Origin: Lineus longissimus
Lineage: Eukaryota; Nemertea; Pilidiophora; Heteronemertea; Lineidae
Length of the DNA: 64,000 bases
Direction: 5' to 3'
Assembly: GCF_910592395.1 (NCBI RefSeq)
Contig: NC_088316.1
Span: forward strand, 13,578,001 to 13,642,000
The translations under genes and the position numbers were made by a program. Positions 52,901 through 64,000 of the stretch are shown here, piece after piece (the stretch's first letter is position 1; every line of letters starts with the position of its first letter). The notes beneath the pieces are model-generated. The model was not told the origin of the DNA. It saw only the letters and a list, made by a program, of their open reading frames with translations, and ran no database searches.

Positions 52901-53969
52901 AAAACACCTTTTTAGAAAAAAACAGCGATTTTTACGAAATAAATGTCATCAGAGACGAAACTAGACACTAATTTAGCTAGGTATGCACAGTAATAGTACC
53001 TGAAGTGATCGATTTCAAGGAGAAAATACACTGAAAACAACTTTTCAGGAACAGAAATAAGATCACATTGTGAATAATTATTCATTGAATGTGGCGCACT
53101 GACCATTCAGGTTTTTTTATCTATGTTTCAGAAAAATTTAAGGAAAAGATGTTCACCAACTGCCTCATATATGGGACACGCCATAAAAATGTATTGTTTT
53201 CCCATGAATAATCATTTCACATCCACGCATAAGATTGACATCCCCCCTCCCCATGCAAAATTTGCAAAATGTCCAATGTTCATGTTTGTGATGACTGATC
53301 AATGGACAAATATAGAACACACAGATTTAGGAACATGGGATATACATGGTCTGCATTATCAGTATTTTAATGGATCATTTCTAACCTAATTTTGGATGAT
53401 ACTCGGACAACAAAGACAGAGATCTATTTGAAAATGTAATCAGATGAACAAAACATCTGCGACATCCTGATCTGTGGCTCAGAAGATGCAATCCACAGAG
53501 AAGTGACTACAGAATCATCAAAATTCAATAGACATACAGATGACACCAGGATATCTCAAGCCTGATATCGTTACTATCATGAAGAGGTTCAGCCGACATG
53601 AGGACACTCACCAAAATAGAAAGGAATCCCATCCTAACTAAAATAACATGAAATGCAAGGCCAGCTGAACGTTCGACAAGATTGATGTAACTCTACCATA
53701 TTCTGATTTCATAGACTTTCTCAATTATATTCATAATAAAAATGCTTTAAGGGGTTACACCAAAAAAGCAGCCCTTCAATTGCACCATTCAAGCCAGTGT
53801 GTGTCAGTGAAAAATTAAAGAAGTGCTTCTCTATTTCGTAGACACCACATATTCAAAATAAAGAAGAAACTCAGCCAATCTGGTAAAGCTACAGCAGAAT
53901 GTCAATGTTGAACTTCACGGCCAGCCCAAGAGTCTGGTATTTACAATGTCTGTAAGGAATGCATTCTAT

Positions 53970-56900
53970 CTACTTCCTCTTCTTCGGGCGTCCTCGTCCA
54001 TCGGGGGTGCCGTCAGCTTTCCGTTTCTGTGCACCCTTGGACGGTGTTCCCTTCTGGCCTCGTCCCTTCCTTTTCTCCGCTTTCTCTTTCTCTTCCAATT
54101 CCATGTTTTCACGTTCGATCAGTGTGATCAGGGTGTTGCAACGGCGCTGAAGTTCCTGGAAAGACGATAATGGGAGTTTTAAGAATAACTCAACGTAAAG
54201 TGCGGTCTAGTTTTTCATCTGTGAGATCCCACATTTAAACCCAGCAGGATCCTCCAAGTACCCTGTAGTTTGGATGTTTCCTGACAATAAAGGTTTCCTC
54301 CTGCACTACAACAGGAAACTCTATAGCTATATCAGCAGTGAATTACCACAGTTGTTACTCAACAGTAAATAACTTTCTTCTGCAAAAGTATAAAACTTTC
54401 ACCCTTGGAACTAAGTTCCCAAAATGATGACAACGGGAACGATACGTACCATAGCTGTCCTTGACTTGATAAACCAATCAAATCTGAACTGTGGCGCCTG
54501 TCGGATTTGCGACCGCAACTCGTCATAGACGTTCTCCTTATCGAAGCCTAACTTGTGGAGCATGCAGACCAGGAACCTATCCTCCTCTTCCGTGTAGTTC
54601 TTGCCCTTGTTCGTACCGTACTGGATACGCAGCTGGTGGAATGGTGCACGGTAACGTTGCATCTAGAGAAAAACATTTATAGTAAGGACTGGTTAGAGGT
54701 AGACACAGACGAGTGTGGCAGAGTTGATCAGAAAGGTGGAAGAAGTCCTTGTTCGTGATGAACTATCACCAAGGTCCAGGGTTTTATTCCTTGGAGTACC
54801 TAACCTCATTTTGAGGGTAAGAGGCAACTTGAAGAGTATAATTTTCTCCAGGTCACTATTTGTTTGCCCAAACATTACATTTTAACTAGGCATCATTGCA
54901 GAAAGCTGTTTAAAGAATTTAATGAAAATACTGGTAGCACTGGTATTCAATTCAAGTAGGGGTCAATCTTCTGCTCTTAGTTTGGTTGCCATTGCAAAGC
55001 CTAGACTATTCAGTTTGATTTCTCTCCTAGACTGGTTGCCTACCAGGGCTTAAGGTCAATCCCCCCAGGCAAGTGCACATCTTGGCAATGAATTTTTTAG
55101 TTTCAGTGAGGCGGCCTTTAAAACTGCTCAGCTACAAACCTTGGCATCCAGAGCCTTCTTGATGCTAGCACGTCGCTGAATCTTTGCCTCTCCTCGCTCA
55201 ATCTGCGCCATTATTCGTTCGATATCCTGAAGCTCGTTACACCGATCCCAGAATACACCAGAATACTCCATCACTTCATCGGGAGTCTTACCCTCTACGT
55301 CACGCGATATGCTATCGAGATCATCACGGCCGAATTTCTCGTTTGCTTTGATGAACTGATTGAAGTCTCTTTTGCTCCATGTGGTGAAACCTTGTTTCAG
55401 AAGTTCCTCCTTCTCGATTAGTTCTTCTTCGGATAACACGTCGGCTTGGTCGATACGTTTTTGTTCCTCGCGTCGGACACGCTCTGCGTCTGCTCCCAGA
55501 TCATGATTCTTTGGCACCTGTAAAGCAATAATTACCATAAGTTGATGTCACCATTTTAGACAACAGTTTGAAGCCAACTGTCCCCTCGAGATGAGACAAA
55601 AAACAACATAAGCACCATCTTTTCTGTTTTGAGATATCGGCTAATTTCAACTAATTTCCATCAAAAATCACTATATGCTGTGAGTAGTAACACATACAAA
55701 CTTGACAATGTTCGAACCTCATTCAACAGGGGCAAGAGCTAAACCCAAACACAGCCATAAATCACTTTTCTAAAAATGTCGCTTCAACAGGGGCAAGTGC
55801 TAAACCCAAACACAGCCATAAATCACTTTTCTAAAAATGTCGCTTCAACAGGGGCAAGAGCTAAACCCAAACACAGCCATAAATCACTTTTCTAAAAATG
55901 TCGCATTCATGGTTTTCCAGGGTGTAGGTACAAAAGTTATTTGACGAATACCATACCTTATATCCAATGGTCTTTCGGTAGTAGTAGATCTCCTTATCAA
56001 GCAGCTCAAACAACCTTGGTGGATAGAACTGGAAGTCTTGTACATTGGGCTGCTTGGGTGGTCGGGGTGCTTTAGGAGCCTTTGGTTCGCTCACACGCAG
56101 CGCCTCACGGAAGTACGCATCGACGGCGTAGTTTGCTTTACGTTCTCGTTTAGGCGGCTCGATCCAGTGGCCGACCCCGCTGATCATTTGTTTATTCCTG
56201 TAATCTTCGCCCTCAAACTGGTACACGCTTTTTCCCTCCGGGTTATCCAAGGTGAAGTTGCGTAGTGTACTTTCGCCCATTTTTTCCATCTTCTTTGTGA
56301 GTTCTTCAGTCTGAAAAGCAATGGTTAAGACAAACTTTTACTTCATGTGATAACAGCAGTGTTGATGAGATCTGGTCGGTAATCAAAAAATAACTCTCTG
56401 ATACAATGGAAGTCTGGACTATTGTCATTTATGTAAATTACTTCATGCCAGACGCTATCAACTGCCCCAGATAGTGAGACACCTAATTGAATACGACTTT
56501 ACCTTTGATTCTCCCCTGGCCAAGATATTATCGATATCCTCTTCCGTGATGTCGCTGTCCTTGGAGGCAAACACATGGTCCGCACCATGACGGATCATCT
56601 GTAGCACTTCATCTTTTCCGAGCTTGTGGGCGTTCTGATCGATCAATCGACCTGGAAAAGAGGATACACATAAAATTTGAGAAAACCGCAGTCTCAACTG
56701 GGAATATGTTTGGTTCTTCGTTAACTGTGCACTACATGATTGAAGCAAAATAACTCAAACTCCACTTTTGATGTGGACCATTTTTCACTGAAAACATCCT
56801 TCCAGTTGCCTGGCAATAATCTAGAAAAATTTGCAATCATGACCATCTTGATGTGCAATAAGGCTCCTAGGAAACCTCACAAGACAGTGAACTCAAGCAA

Positions 56901-59900
56901 AACAGACCTGAGGAATGGCCTTAGCTGTCAGAATATGTGGTGATACACCTAATCATCTAGTTTTGCCATGTGATTTTCCCAACTGTCAATCATAATCACA
57001 GGAAATGATACATATTCTAATAGTGGGTACAGTCCCTTCAACACTAACTGTATTACTGAGAACCAAAGCCATAACATACTGATGGTTCTCTATAACAAGA
57101 AGCCTCACTCATTTTCACATACCTTGCTGAATGACAATGTTATCCAATCGTAACTTCATCTCAGCCTTCTCGACAATCCTCTCTTCGACGGTATTCTCTG
57201 TGATGAACCTGAACACGCGCACCTGCTTCAACTGACCGATACGATGCGCACGATCCTGAGCCTGCAGATCCACTTGCGGATTCCAATCGGAATCGTAAAG
57301 AATAACGACATCAGCTGTGGCCAAATTGATACCAAGGCCTCCGGCCCTTGTACTCAACATGAAGACGAACTTGGAACTGTTTGGAGCGTTGTACTCATTG
57401 ATTGACTTCTGTCGTTCCTCGTGCGGCGTCTGCCCGTCCAGACGACAGTAGTTATATTCCCGCCAACTGCAGTAATCTTCCAAGATGTCGAGAACACGGG
57501 TCATCTGACTGAAGATCAGGACTCTCGAGTCTGAAAAACAACAACACAATGATTTTTCAGGGACATAATGGTGGTATGACATTGAGAAAGAAGTCTCGGC
57601 ATGAACAGAGCTCAGTGTCAGGCAATAGGATGGCCAATCTATAAAGTCAGACTGGGGTGAATCCACATCAAAAGTAGTCACATAGTCAAATCTCAGTGGT
57701 TCCCAAACAAGGCGATCGGCCTGGAGCCAGCTAACAAAAGATCAAAAGCATTGAATGGGAGAGCACCACTTCAAACAATTATTCGGTATCCGGCAATTCT
57801 GAAACCTTTAATGAAAATGCCTTCCCGACAATTCAAGCCAATAGGTTTTTTTATTTTATGGTTTGAATAAACAAAAAGAAAGTGTATCACCCGAGTGAGT
57901 TAGGAAAAACAACTTACCTTGTGTTTTGAGTTTGAGAAGCAGCTTATCAAGTAACACCATCTTGCCGCAGTTCTCGACCAGATGTTTGTCAGTGGTGTAC
58001 GGTGGGCCCGGTTCTGCTCCATCAAAGAGGTACGGGTGGTTACAACACTTCCGCAACTGCATGAGGATGTTGAGCAGACGCATCTTGTCGGATTTTCCAG
58101 CACCGTTCACGACATCGATGTCCTTCATTAGGATCTTGGTATACCTGTCAGAGGGGAGAGATTGGTATTAGCTGACCTTAGAAGTGAATGAATGTGGAGA
58201 AAGTTTCACCTGATAATAGAGATTTCTTTTACAAGCTTGAAAACATGAAGTCTGGTCAACAATTTTTTTCCCTTGAAACAGCTTACTACATGTAAGGCTC
58301 TTCAGCATACAGGAATACGTGGCATTTGATGTAAGACTTAGAGACGACATTTTCAAAGAAATGTTTTATAGAATTTTGACGATTTAAGGATGCTGCAAAC
58401 CAGCACCTCTCTTTTAGCAAGTCTTTTACAAAATTTCATTTGGTTTTTCCAACGAAAGAATCTATGAACATAAACGCCCGCAAAAATTTGGCAGTTCACA
58501 GTTTTTTGAATCAGCATCTTACCATTCCCTCTGCATTTTGCTCAATCCGATGAAGATCTTGAGCTCTTTCTTCGGCAGGAGCTTCTTCTCCACCTCGGCT
58601 TTGATACGTCGCAACAAGAAAGGTCGCAGCACCTCGTGAAGACGCTGAACGAGATCCTGATCGCCGAAGCAGCTGTTGACGTTGAACCACTGGTCGAAGT
58701 CGTCGGAAGAGTTGAACACATCGGGGAGGAGGAAGTTGAGGAGTGCCCAGAGTTCGTGGAGGTTGTTCTGGAGTGGCGTTCCGGTCAGAAGAAGTCTGTT
58801 GGTCGATTTGAATTCTCGTACAATTTCTGAAAGCTGGTTTGAGAAAAAAATCAGTAAGAAATGTTGTTGTACCAAAATGATAAACACTGCACCAACTCTT
58901 TTGTGTTTTGATTTTGAATTTTACTCTAAACACCATGTATGAGATACAATGCCAATTTTCTTTTTTTTGAAGATGGAGACATAACATTTTAGACAAAACT
59001 ACTCTGGGCAGTAGGGAGTAAAGCCCTGCTTCTATGGTCGTAAACAAAGCAACAGGGAGGTATCAGGTTTGCTTCCCCGAATTCCTCAAGCATCTCAAGC
59101 ATCTTACCTTCGATTTTTCATTCTTGATTCTGTGAGCTTCGTCAATGACGATGTACCTCCAGTTGAACTTCTTGAAGACGGATTTCTCACGGATCACCAT
59201 CTCGTACGAGGTAACGCACACGTCCCACTCCCCTGGCATCATGACCTCACGGATGAAAGTAGCCTGAAAAGCAGCAAAACCTTGAAATGGAGTGTTAGGA
59301 TTGCACCAATCTTTACCATCCGTTTTCCAGTTGTACTCCTCTTCTCTACTTTACACCATCAACATCATACACAACTGGGGGCCAAGTGGGATTACTGGCC
59401 TACATATAGCGACTACACCTTTGGCCAGCCCAGGTTTCGTTCTCTGATAAGACAGACTGCCCTGATTGTGGGGACCATTGTTCAAAAACGGTCCAGTTGG
59501 AAAGGATATACTTTGGCACAATGACATATGTGAGGGCTGTGGAAACCATGAAACCCATCCAGATACCTACCCTTGTTTCTTGGTCTCCAATAAGGCAGAC
59601 AGCTCTTACTGAGGGGCACCACCGTTCGAATTCAGCTATCCAGTTGGAGAGGGTTGACTTGGGCACAATGACCATGTGGGGGCCTGGGACGCTCCTATGA
59701 TGCTTCATGTACCCCAGGAGAGAGATTGTCTGTAGTGTTTTACCAAGGCCCTGAGAAGAAGCAATAAATGTAAATACAATGTCAGAACAAAATTGGACAA
59801 CAAAAGATATCATAAAGAAAAAGATTTTTAAATTGCAGCATACAGTTTTGGGGTTTTTTCTCCAATTTTATACTCCCATGGAGACTAGTTACTGAATACT

Positions 59901-62610
59901 GTACGGACTCTTCTCCGATGTAGAAAAGTTCAGCATTTTCTGTGGCAGATTTCAAAGAATTATGTGCTAAAATCCCTTAGATAAGACATTCTCAGATGTT
60001 CTGAAGACATACGAAGCAGCTACAATGCTCGTAAATTTAACCTTCAAACTCTACAATGGTACAAGGTGATGGATTTTGAACCATTTCATAGCAACATTTG
60101 CTGCACTCACCATTTCGTCTGCCAGAATTCCATTGATACCATGTTCAAAGAGGGATATCATCCAATTCAATCCACGGATCTGGTAGTCTCGCATCGTACC
60201 ACCCTTGATATCTGAAAAGTCAGCAGAAGATTAATCACATTGCCTTCTTGTTCTTTCACTGGTGGGTACTAGCTATCTTGCAGCAATATATATACATACT
60301 GGCTAAAATTCCTACACATTTTAAATTTAACTTCTCCCAAGAACCTGGGACCAGACATGCTATTGGTACGACTATTCATGTCATAAAACAAGCCAGGAAA
60401 CATCACACAGGGGATGGTTAAGGGTCTTACCAATTTTCGAATCATTCTTGTCACATCCCACGAACTTATTATTTAGACATGGTCAGCAAGTCATCAAAGA
60501 TTTCAAAGCTCCATTTCATGACCCTAACTTACATGCGGGAGATTCATCAAATCTGAATATGGTTCCTGGTCCTTTTTTTGCCTCTGTCAGGAGTTCTGCA
60601 TCTTCTTCTTCCTCAGTCCGTCTGTGTCGATGATCGCCAGCCTGAGCCAGTTTTTGTTTGGGGTCTAATTTAGGTGCCCGCGTTGGACGCCCTGGTTTCA
60701 TTTTCAAGGGACTTGTGGGTGTTTTGGCACCCAGGGTGCTACCTGTCGCCATGAAATGGGCAAACAGCTCAGTTTGCTGGAGAAGAAAGTCGAACCTCTT
60801 GCCCCGATCACCTTCCTGGAAAAGTGAAATGCATGGATAAATTCATATTTTGACGGAGGCAAGACTGAATGCAGGGATGATTCAATTCATTGTCAAATAA
60901 ATTACAACATAGCACTTTCATAAGTAGCAACGGGAACCACTTGTTATCTGCGGTCTTGCGTATTAAGCAAGTTAGGAGTGTTGTGAATTGAATGGCTCTT
61001 GGATTATCAAGACTGTAATGTGGACCAGGGCTGAAATTCCATCATTAGGTCTAAAACAAAACATTTATTGGCTATTCTTCTTGCTAAATTGAGGGGTTGC
61101 ATATGAAAACACCCAGAATAATTAGTAATTACTCACAACTTGCTCGTTGAATTCTTCATTTCTTCCGGACTTCCCTGGTGGGGCCTTCAGCATGAATGGT
61201 GGAACTGGAGTAGGGGCAGGCTGAAGATATGATACAATAAAATATATGCTGTTTTAGATAGGATTATAAATGAAACATTATTTTCTTGGATAGGCCCAAT
61301 CTTAGCCTGCTCTGTGCTGGGTCGAAAACTCAGCAAGAATTTGACAAAGTTTGTTTGGGCGCTGACCAGTCATCACCTGGAACAAAGGGTCACAGTGGCC
61401 GATGGCATTATTCGTAGTAAAGTAATCTTGGTTACCATAGCAAAGCCATAGGCCTTCTATAATGTCTCGTGTTCTGCATCCAGAATGCGAGTGTGCATGG
61501 CATGACGGTCTACCTAATGCGCGTCCGGAACAATTTGTGCGTCCGGAGCGCGTCCGGAAGAGAAAGTGCGCGTCCGGAACAATTTCCTGTGTAAATATGA
61601 ACCTAATGTTGCATTAGATGGCTTAAATAGCATTTTAATTCCATGTAGAGAAAATAAAATTGGAAAAAATCTCCTTGGTGACTTTGTATTTTACAATTTT
61701 CAGCGGGGTGATTTGGGTGTTACACAGCCATCAAATCCCAGTTTACTGACGTTTCTCCTCAACAAATTGTTGTTGCAGTTGCAGAATTTCGATAGTAGCC
61801 GTGTTGTAATGGATTAGACTGGTATCTGGTGTCTCAGCACATGGAATGAATTTTGTTGACCCCCTTCCCCCGCCCCCCTCGATCCCCTCCCCTCCCCCCT
61901 AAAAGCGCAAATTGGCTTCACAATAATTGCTATTGCCCCTTATCCCACGGCACGCAAAGACAAACTCATACCGACTTAGACGACCACAACAGGAGAAGGC
62001 GCGTAAGGAAGTTAGGATATGAGTATGGCATTAGTAATTAACCACCTCGCTGAAAATTGTAAAATACAAGTCACCAAAAAGATTTTTTTCAATTTTATTT
62101 TCTCTACATGGAATTAAAATGCTATTTAAGCCATCGAATGCAACAATAGGTTCATATTTACATAGGAAATTGTTCCGGACGCGCACTTTCTCTTCCGGAC
62201 GCGCTCCGGACGCGCAAACAGAGTTCCGGACGCACATTAGGTGGACCCAACATGATGGTGTGTGACTGTCGGACGACCCAACTGAACTGGTTTGTCTTTC
62301 ACTAGTCAGTTTCATGTCTTTGAGTTGACTTTTACAATTTACAGTTACAATTTGGTCCTGCCCATGCTGTTTGGCATGCGTGTTGGCTTAGCTGTGCCTA
62401 AGCGCCATAACCATTCTATTATCAATGCCTGCATGTATCATCCATCATGACAATGATGACAATCAGGAGAAGAAAAGAACAGAAACTAGAAAATATTCAG
62501 AAAACCGGCTTCACTTTACGGGCAATTTAGACCACAAAACTTACAGAGGGCTGGGCCGAGTTGGTCCCAGTTGACTTTGAACTCGTCTCATTGCTCTCCG
62601 AATCCGACAT
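53970..62610 (-). CDS. SMARCA5: ISWI chromatin-remodelling ATPase (SMARCA5/SMARCA1 type)
   Basis: Catalytic ATPase of ISWI complexes that slides and spaces nucleosomes. Exons in transcript order: 62610-62545, 61220-61137, 60815-60533, 60211-60111, 59750-59571, 59263-59108, 58833-58523, 58144-57918, 57530-57123, 56651-56503, 56310-55957, 55517-55140, 54662-54450, 54155-53970. Total 3096 nt, 1031 aa, all in phase; human SMARCA5 is 1052 aa. The AutoN-type H4-tail mimic [13 protein letters not shown] is near 120. Walker A (ADEM|GLGKT) spans an exon junction at 178. DEAH ([10 protein letters not shown]) is near 279. Helicase-C motifs include [12 protein letters not shown] and AHRIGQ. HAND, SANT ([18 protein letters not shown]) and SLIDE ([20 protein letters not shown]) follow. 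The basic tail ends GRGRPKKRK. The start is the only ATG before the acidic serine-rich N-terminus [12 protein letters not shown]. Whether it is orthologous to SMARCA5 alone or to both vertebrate paralogues is not decidable here. Confidence 0.96.
55723..55905. repeat. Three near-perfect 61-bp tandem repeats in an ISWI intron
   Basis: Units start at 55723, 55784 and 55845 (tcaacaggggcaag[at]gcta...). I see a single a/t difference between them, so the array is recent. It lies close to the donor side of exon 11. Confidence 0.95.
59418..59541 (-). pseudogene. Decayed partial duplicate of ISWI exon 5
   Basis: On the minus strand this reads [20 protein letters not shown]..., clearly derived from [21 protein letters not shown]... 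of the real exon at 59750-59571. It begins about 30 bp downstream of that exon's donor. The Walker A half of the exon is absent, a residue is missing after SNW, and the donor (gtaggt in the original) has become gctggc. The frame happens to stay open to 59400. It cannot be spliced as a functional exon and is best read as a partial tandem exon duplication. Confidence 0.8.
61512..62242. mobile_element. Foldback element with ~200-bp inverted arms and GCGTCCGGA subrepeats
   Basis: Left arm 61512-61710 and right arm 62041-62242 are inverted copies with small differences. The outer part of each arm carries four copies of gcgtccgga; the inner part is AT-rich. Tips read acctaatg[ct]gcgtccgg. The 330-bp centre includes a C-rich run (about 61860-61900) and no ORF of note. 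I see no clear target duplication. It lies in ISWI intron 1. Confidence 0.85.
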
Positions 62611-64000
62611 TTCTGACAAGATCGCTTTATTGCCTGATTTTATTGAGAAAATTATGATTCGTAAAAAGCAAAATGCTTGGCGCAAAAGCCAATGCACTCT
62701 TAAAATTAGGTACCGTCAAAATCGATAGAAAAAATAATAGCAACTTTACTTACTATAAATTCAACGGTTAAATAAAATCATTAAATCAAATTGTTCATTT
62801 TTTTATTAAAAATTAAAAAAATTGTATTTTAAAAGCAGTCAAATAGTATTTTTTGTAACACTTTTAGAGACTAAAATAATGATAAATATTGCCACTAGTT
62901 GGCGTAGCAGTCTTCAAGGGCAGTCTCGAGACTATTTCATATCAATCAAGGTCTTATCGCGTCATTGTTTTATACAGGGTGTTTCAATAAAGACAGCTTC
63001 CTAATTTGTTGATTTGAGAAGTGGGAGAACACCATGAGAAGAATGTCAGTGTACAACTCAGCATCCAGTACAAAACCTAATGATCGATCATTATGTAGGC
63101 TTATGACAGTATTTAGCTCACTAGACTCCCGGGGCAGTCCATTGCGTTGTCCTAATTGGGATCTACTAAATTGGATCTGGTTCGGTTAAGGCTTGGAGTC
63201 AAGTATAATTCCTCCAAGGTTAGGGTGAGGACGAGGCCGGTCCACTGCGTCCGGATGGTTCTTAAACAGTCTCCGATAGAATCATAAATAACTTTAAAAA
63301 CGTGAATGAGTGCTGCACCCGATGCAAAACCGATGTTGCATTGCATCTTCTTAGAGTAACCAGACTAACTGATTCTCAGATTGCATTGTATGTTCATGGT
63401 AGGCCTATATCTTCATTCAAAATTATCACACTGAGCTGCATGACTGAGCTGGTGACTATTACCAAAGGAGACCAACAAATTAGGATGACGCAATGCCGGG
63501 GTGGCTGGGGTTTTGATCTTCATGTATACAGATCGAAGCTCTCCTTCACTCGGCATGTTGTTGTGAGAAGTGAACATTTTTATGGGACACACCATATAGT
63601 GACGTTCACCTAGCGGGAAATCTAATAACTAATTCTGTCTCTGGTAGATAGTATTTAGTCTTGTTAATTTCCTGATTTTGCAATCATGAAAAATTTCTAT
63701 TTTGTGTCATTTCGAAGTGTTTATTGACTACATTAGAAAGGTATTGATACCCCTTTTTCTAGCTTTATACATTTCGGCCCTTAGATACAGTTGATTTTCC
63801 CTGTCAAGCCCAGTTTAGAGAGGGTTTATGATGACATGTTCATTTCAAATTAGGTCCATTTCATTCAGGCCTTCAGTTCAGCTACAGCAAGAGGAGAGAA
63901 GGCCAAGTTACAAGTCAACCAGTTCATTAACAGGAGAGCGATATGGCCAGTAGCCCAGTTCATCAACACTTTGATAAATTGGCCACTATTGTATACAGAA
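62611..64000. other. Upstream flank of the ISWI gene
   Basis: Contains the ISWI 5' UTR/promoter region, very AT-rich at 62700-62830. A mariner-like terminal motif, cagggtgtttcaataaag, starts at about 62975, but no inverted partner was found in the window. No exon or RNA gene is recognised to the right edge. Confidence 0.5.

Larger units (their letters stand above)
34834..53969. other. Gene-poor interval between convergent formin and ISWI genes
   Basis: About 19 kb with no exon chain or recognisable protein on either strand. It holds the formin 3' UTR near its start, minisatellites, dispersed repeats and several inverted-repeat elements (listed separately). The longest open frames are about 100-160 codons and look random or repeat-derived. 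A CpG-richer patch near 46920-47480 might mark a promoter or non-coding RNA, but nothing confirms it. Confidence 0.6.

Overview
This is nuclear genomic DNA from a metazoan. The genes are split into many short exons with GT-AG introns, and the three proteins are close to their vertebrate orthologues. The spaces between exons are full of dispersed repeats. Exon order, the intact TDRD3, and repeat types of the kind found in marine invertebrates point to a non-insect, non-nematode invertebrate such as a lophotrochozoan or basal deuterostome. The clade is an inference; no rRNA or mitochondrial marker is present.

Layout. Positions 682-7725 (minus) hold ten exons of TDRD3 (N-terminal OB-like region, UBA, Tudor); its last exon or exons lie off the left edge. 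Head-to-head with it, across about 860 bp, is a complete diaphanous-type formin (DIAPH) on the plus strand, 8588-34021, 24 coding exons, about 1151 aa, with GBD/FH3, coiled coil, FH1, FH2 and DAD. Positions 34022-53969 contain no gene I can support, only repeats, minisatellites and small transposons. Positions 53970-62610 (minus) hold a complete ISWI ATPase (SMARCA5/SMARCA1 type), 14 coding exons, 1031 aa, tail-to-tail with the formin. Positions 62611-64000 are upstream flank.

The three proteins do not form one pathway: TDRD3 is an RNA and methylarginine-histone adaptor, DIAPH an actin nucleator, and ISWI a nucleosome-sliding motor. The TDRD3/DIAPH divergent pair nevertheless matches the human TDRD3-DIAPH3 arrangement and may be ancient microsynteny.

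The most unusual points are: (1) a 2.8-kb element in formin intron 1 with two apparently identical 560-bp direct terminal repeats, non-canonical LTR ends, a 4-bp target duplication and one 411-codon ORF of unknown function with no reverse transcriptase; (2) two U12-type introns in the formin gene, one GT-AG and one AT-AC; (3) three mutually phase-compatible 3' terminal exons for the formin; (4) a decayed partial copy of an ISWI exon in the next intron; (5) several terminal-inverted-repeat elements, one of them with its empty site preserved in a neighbouring duplicate.
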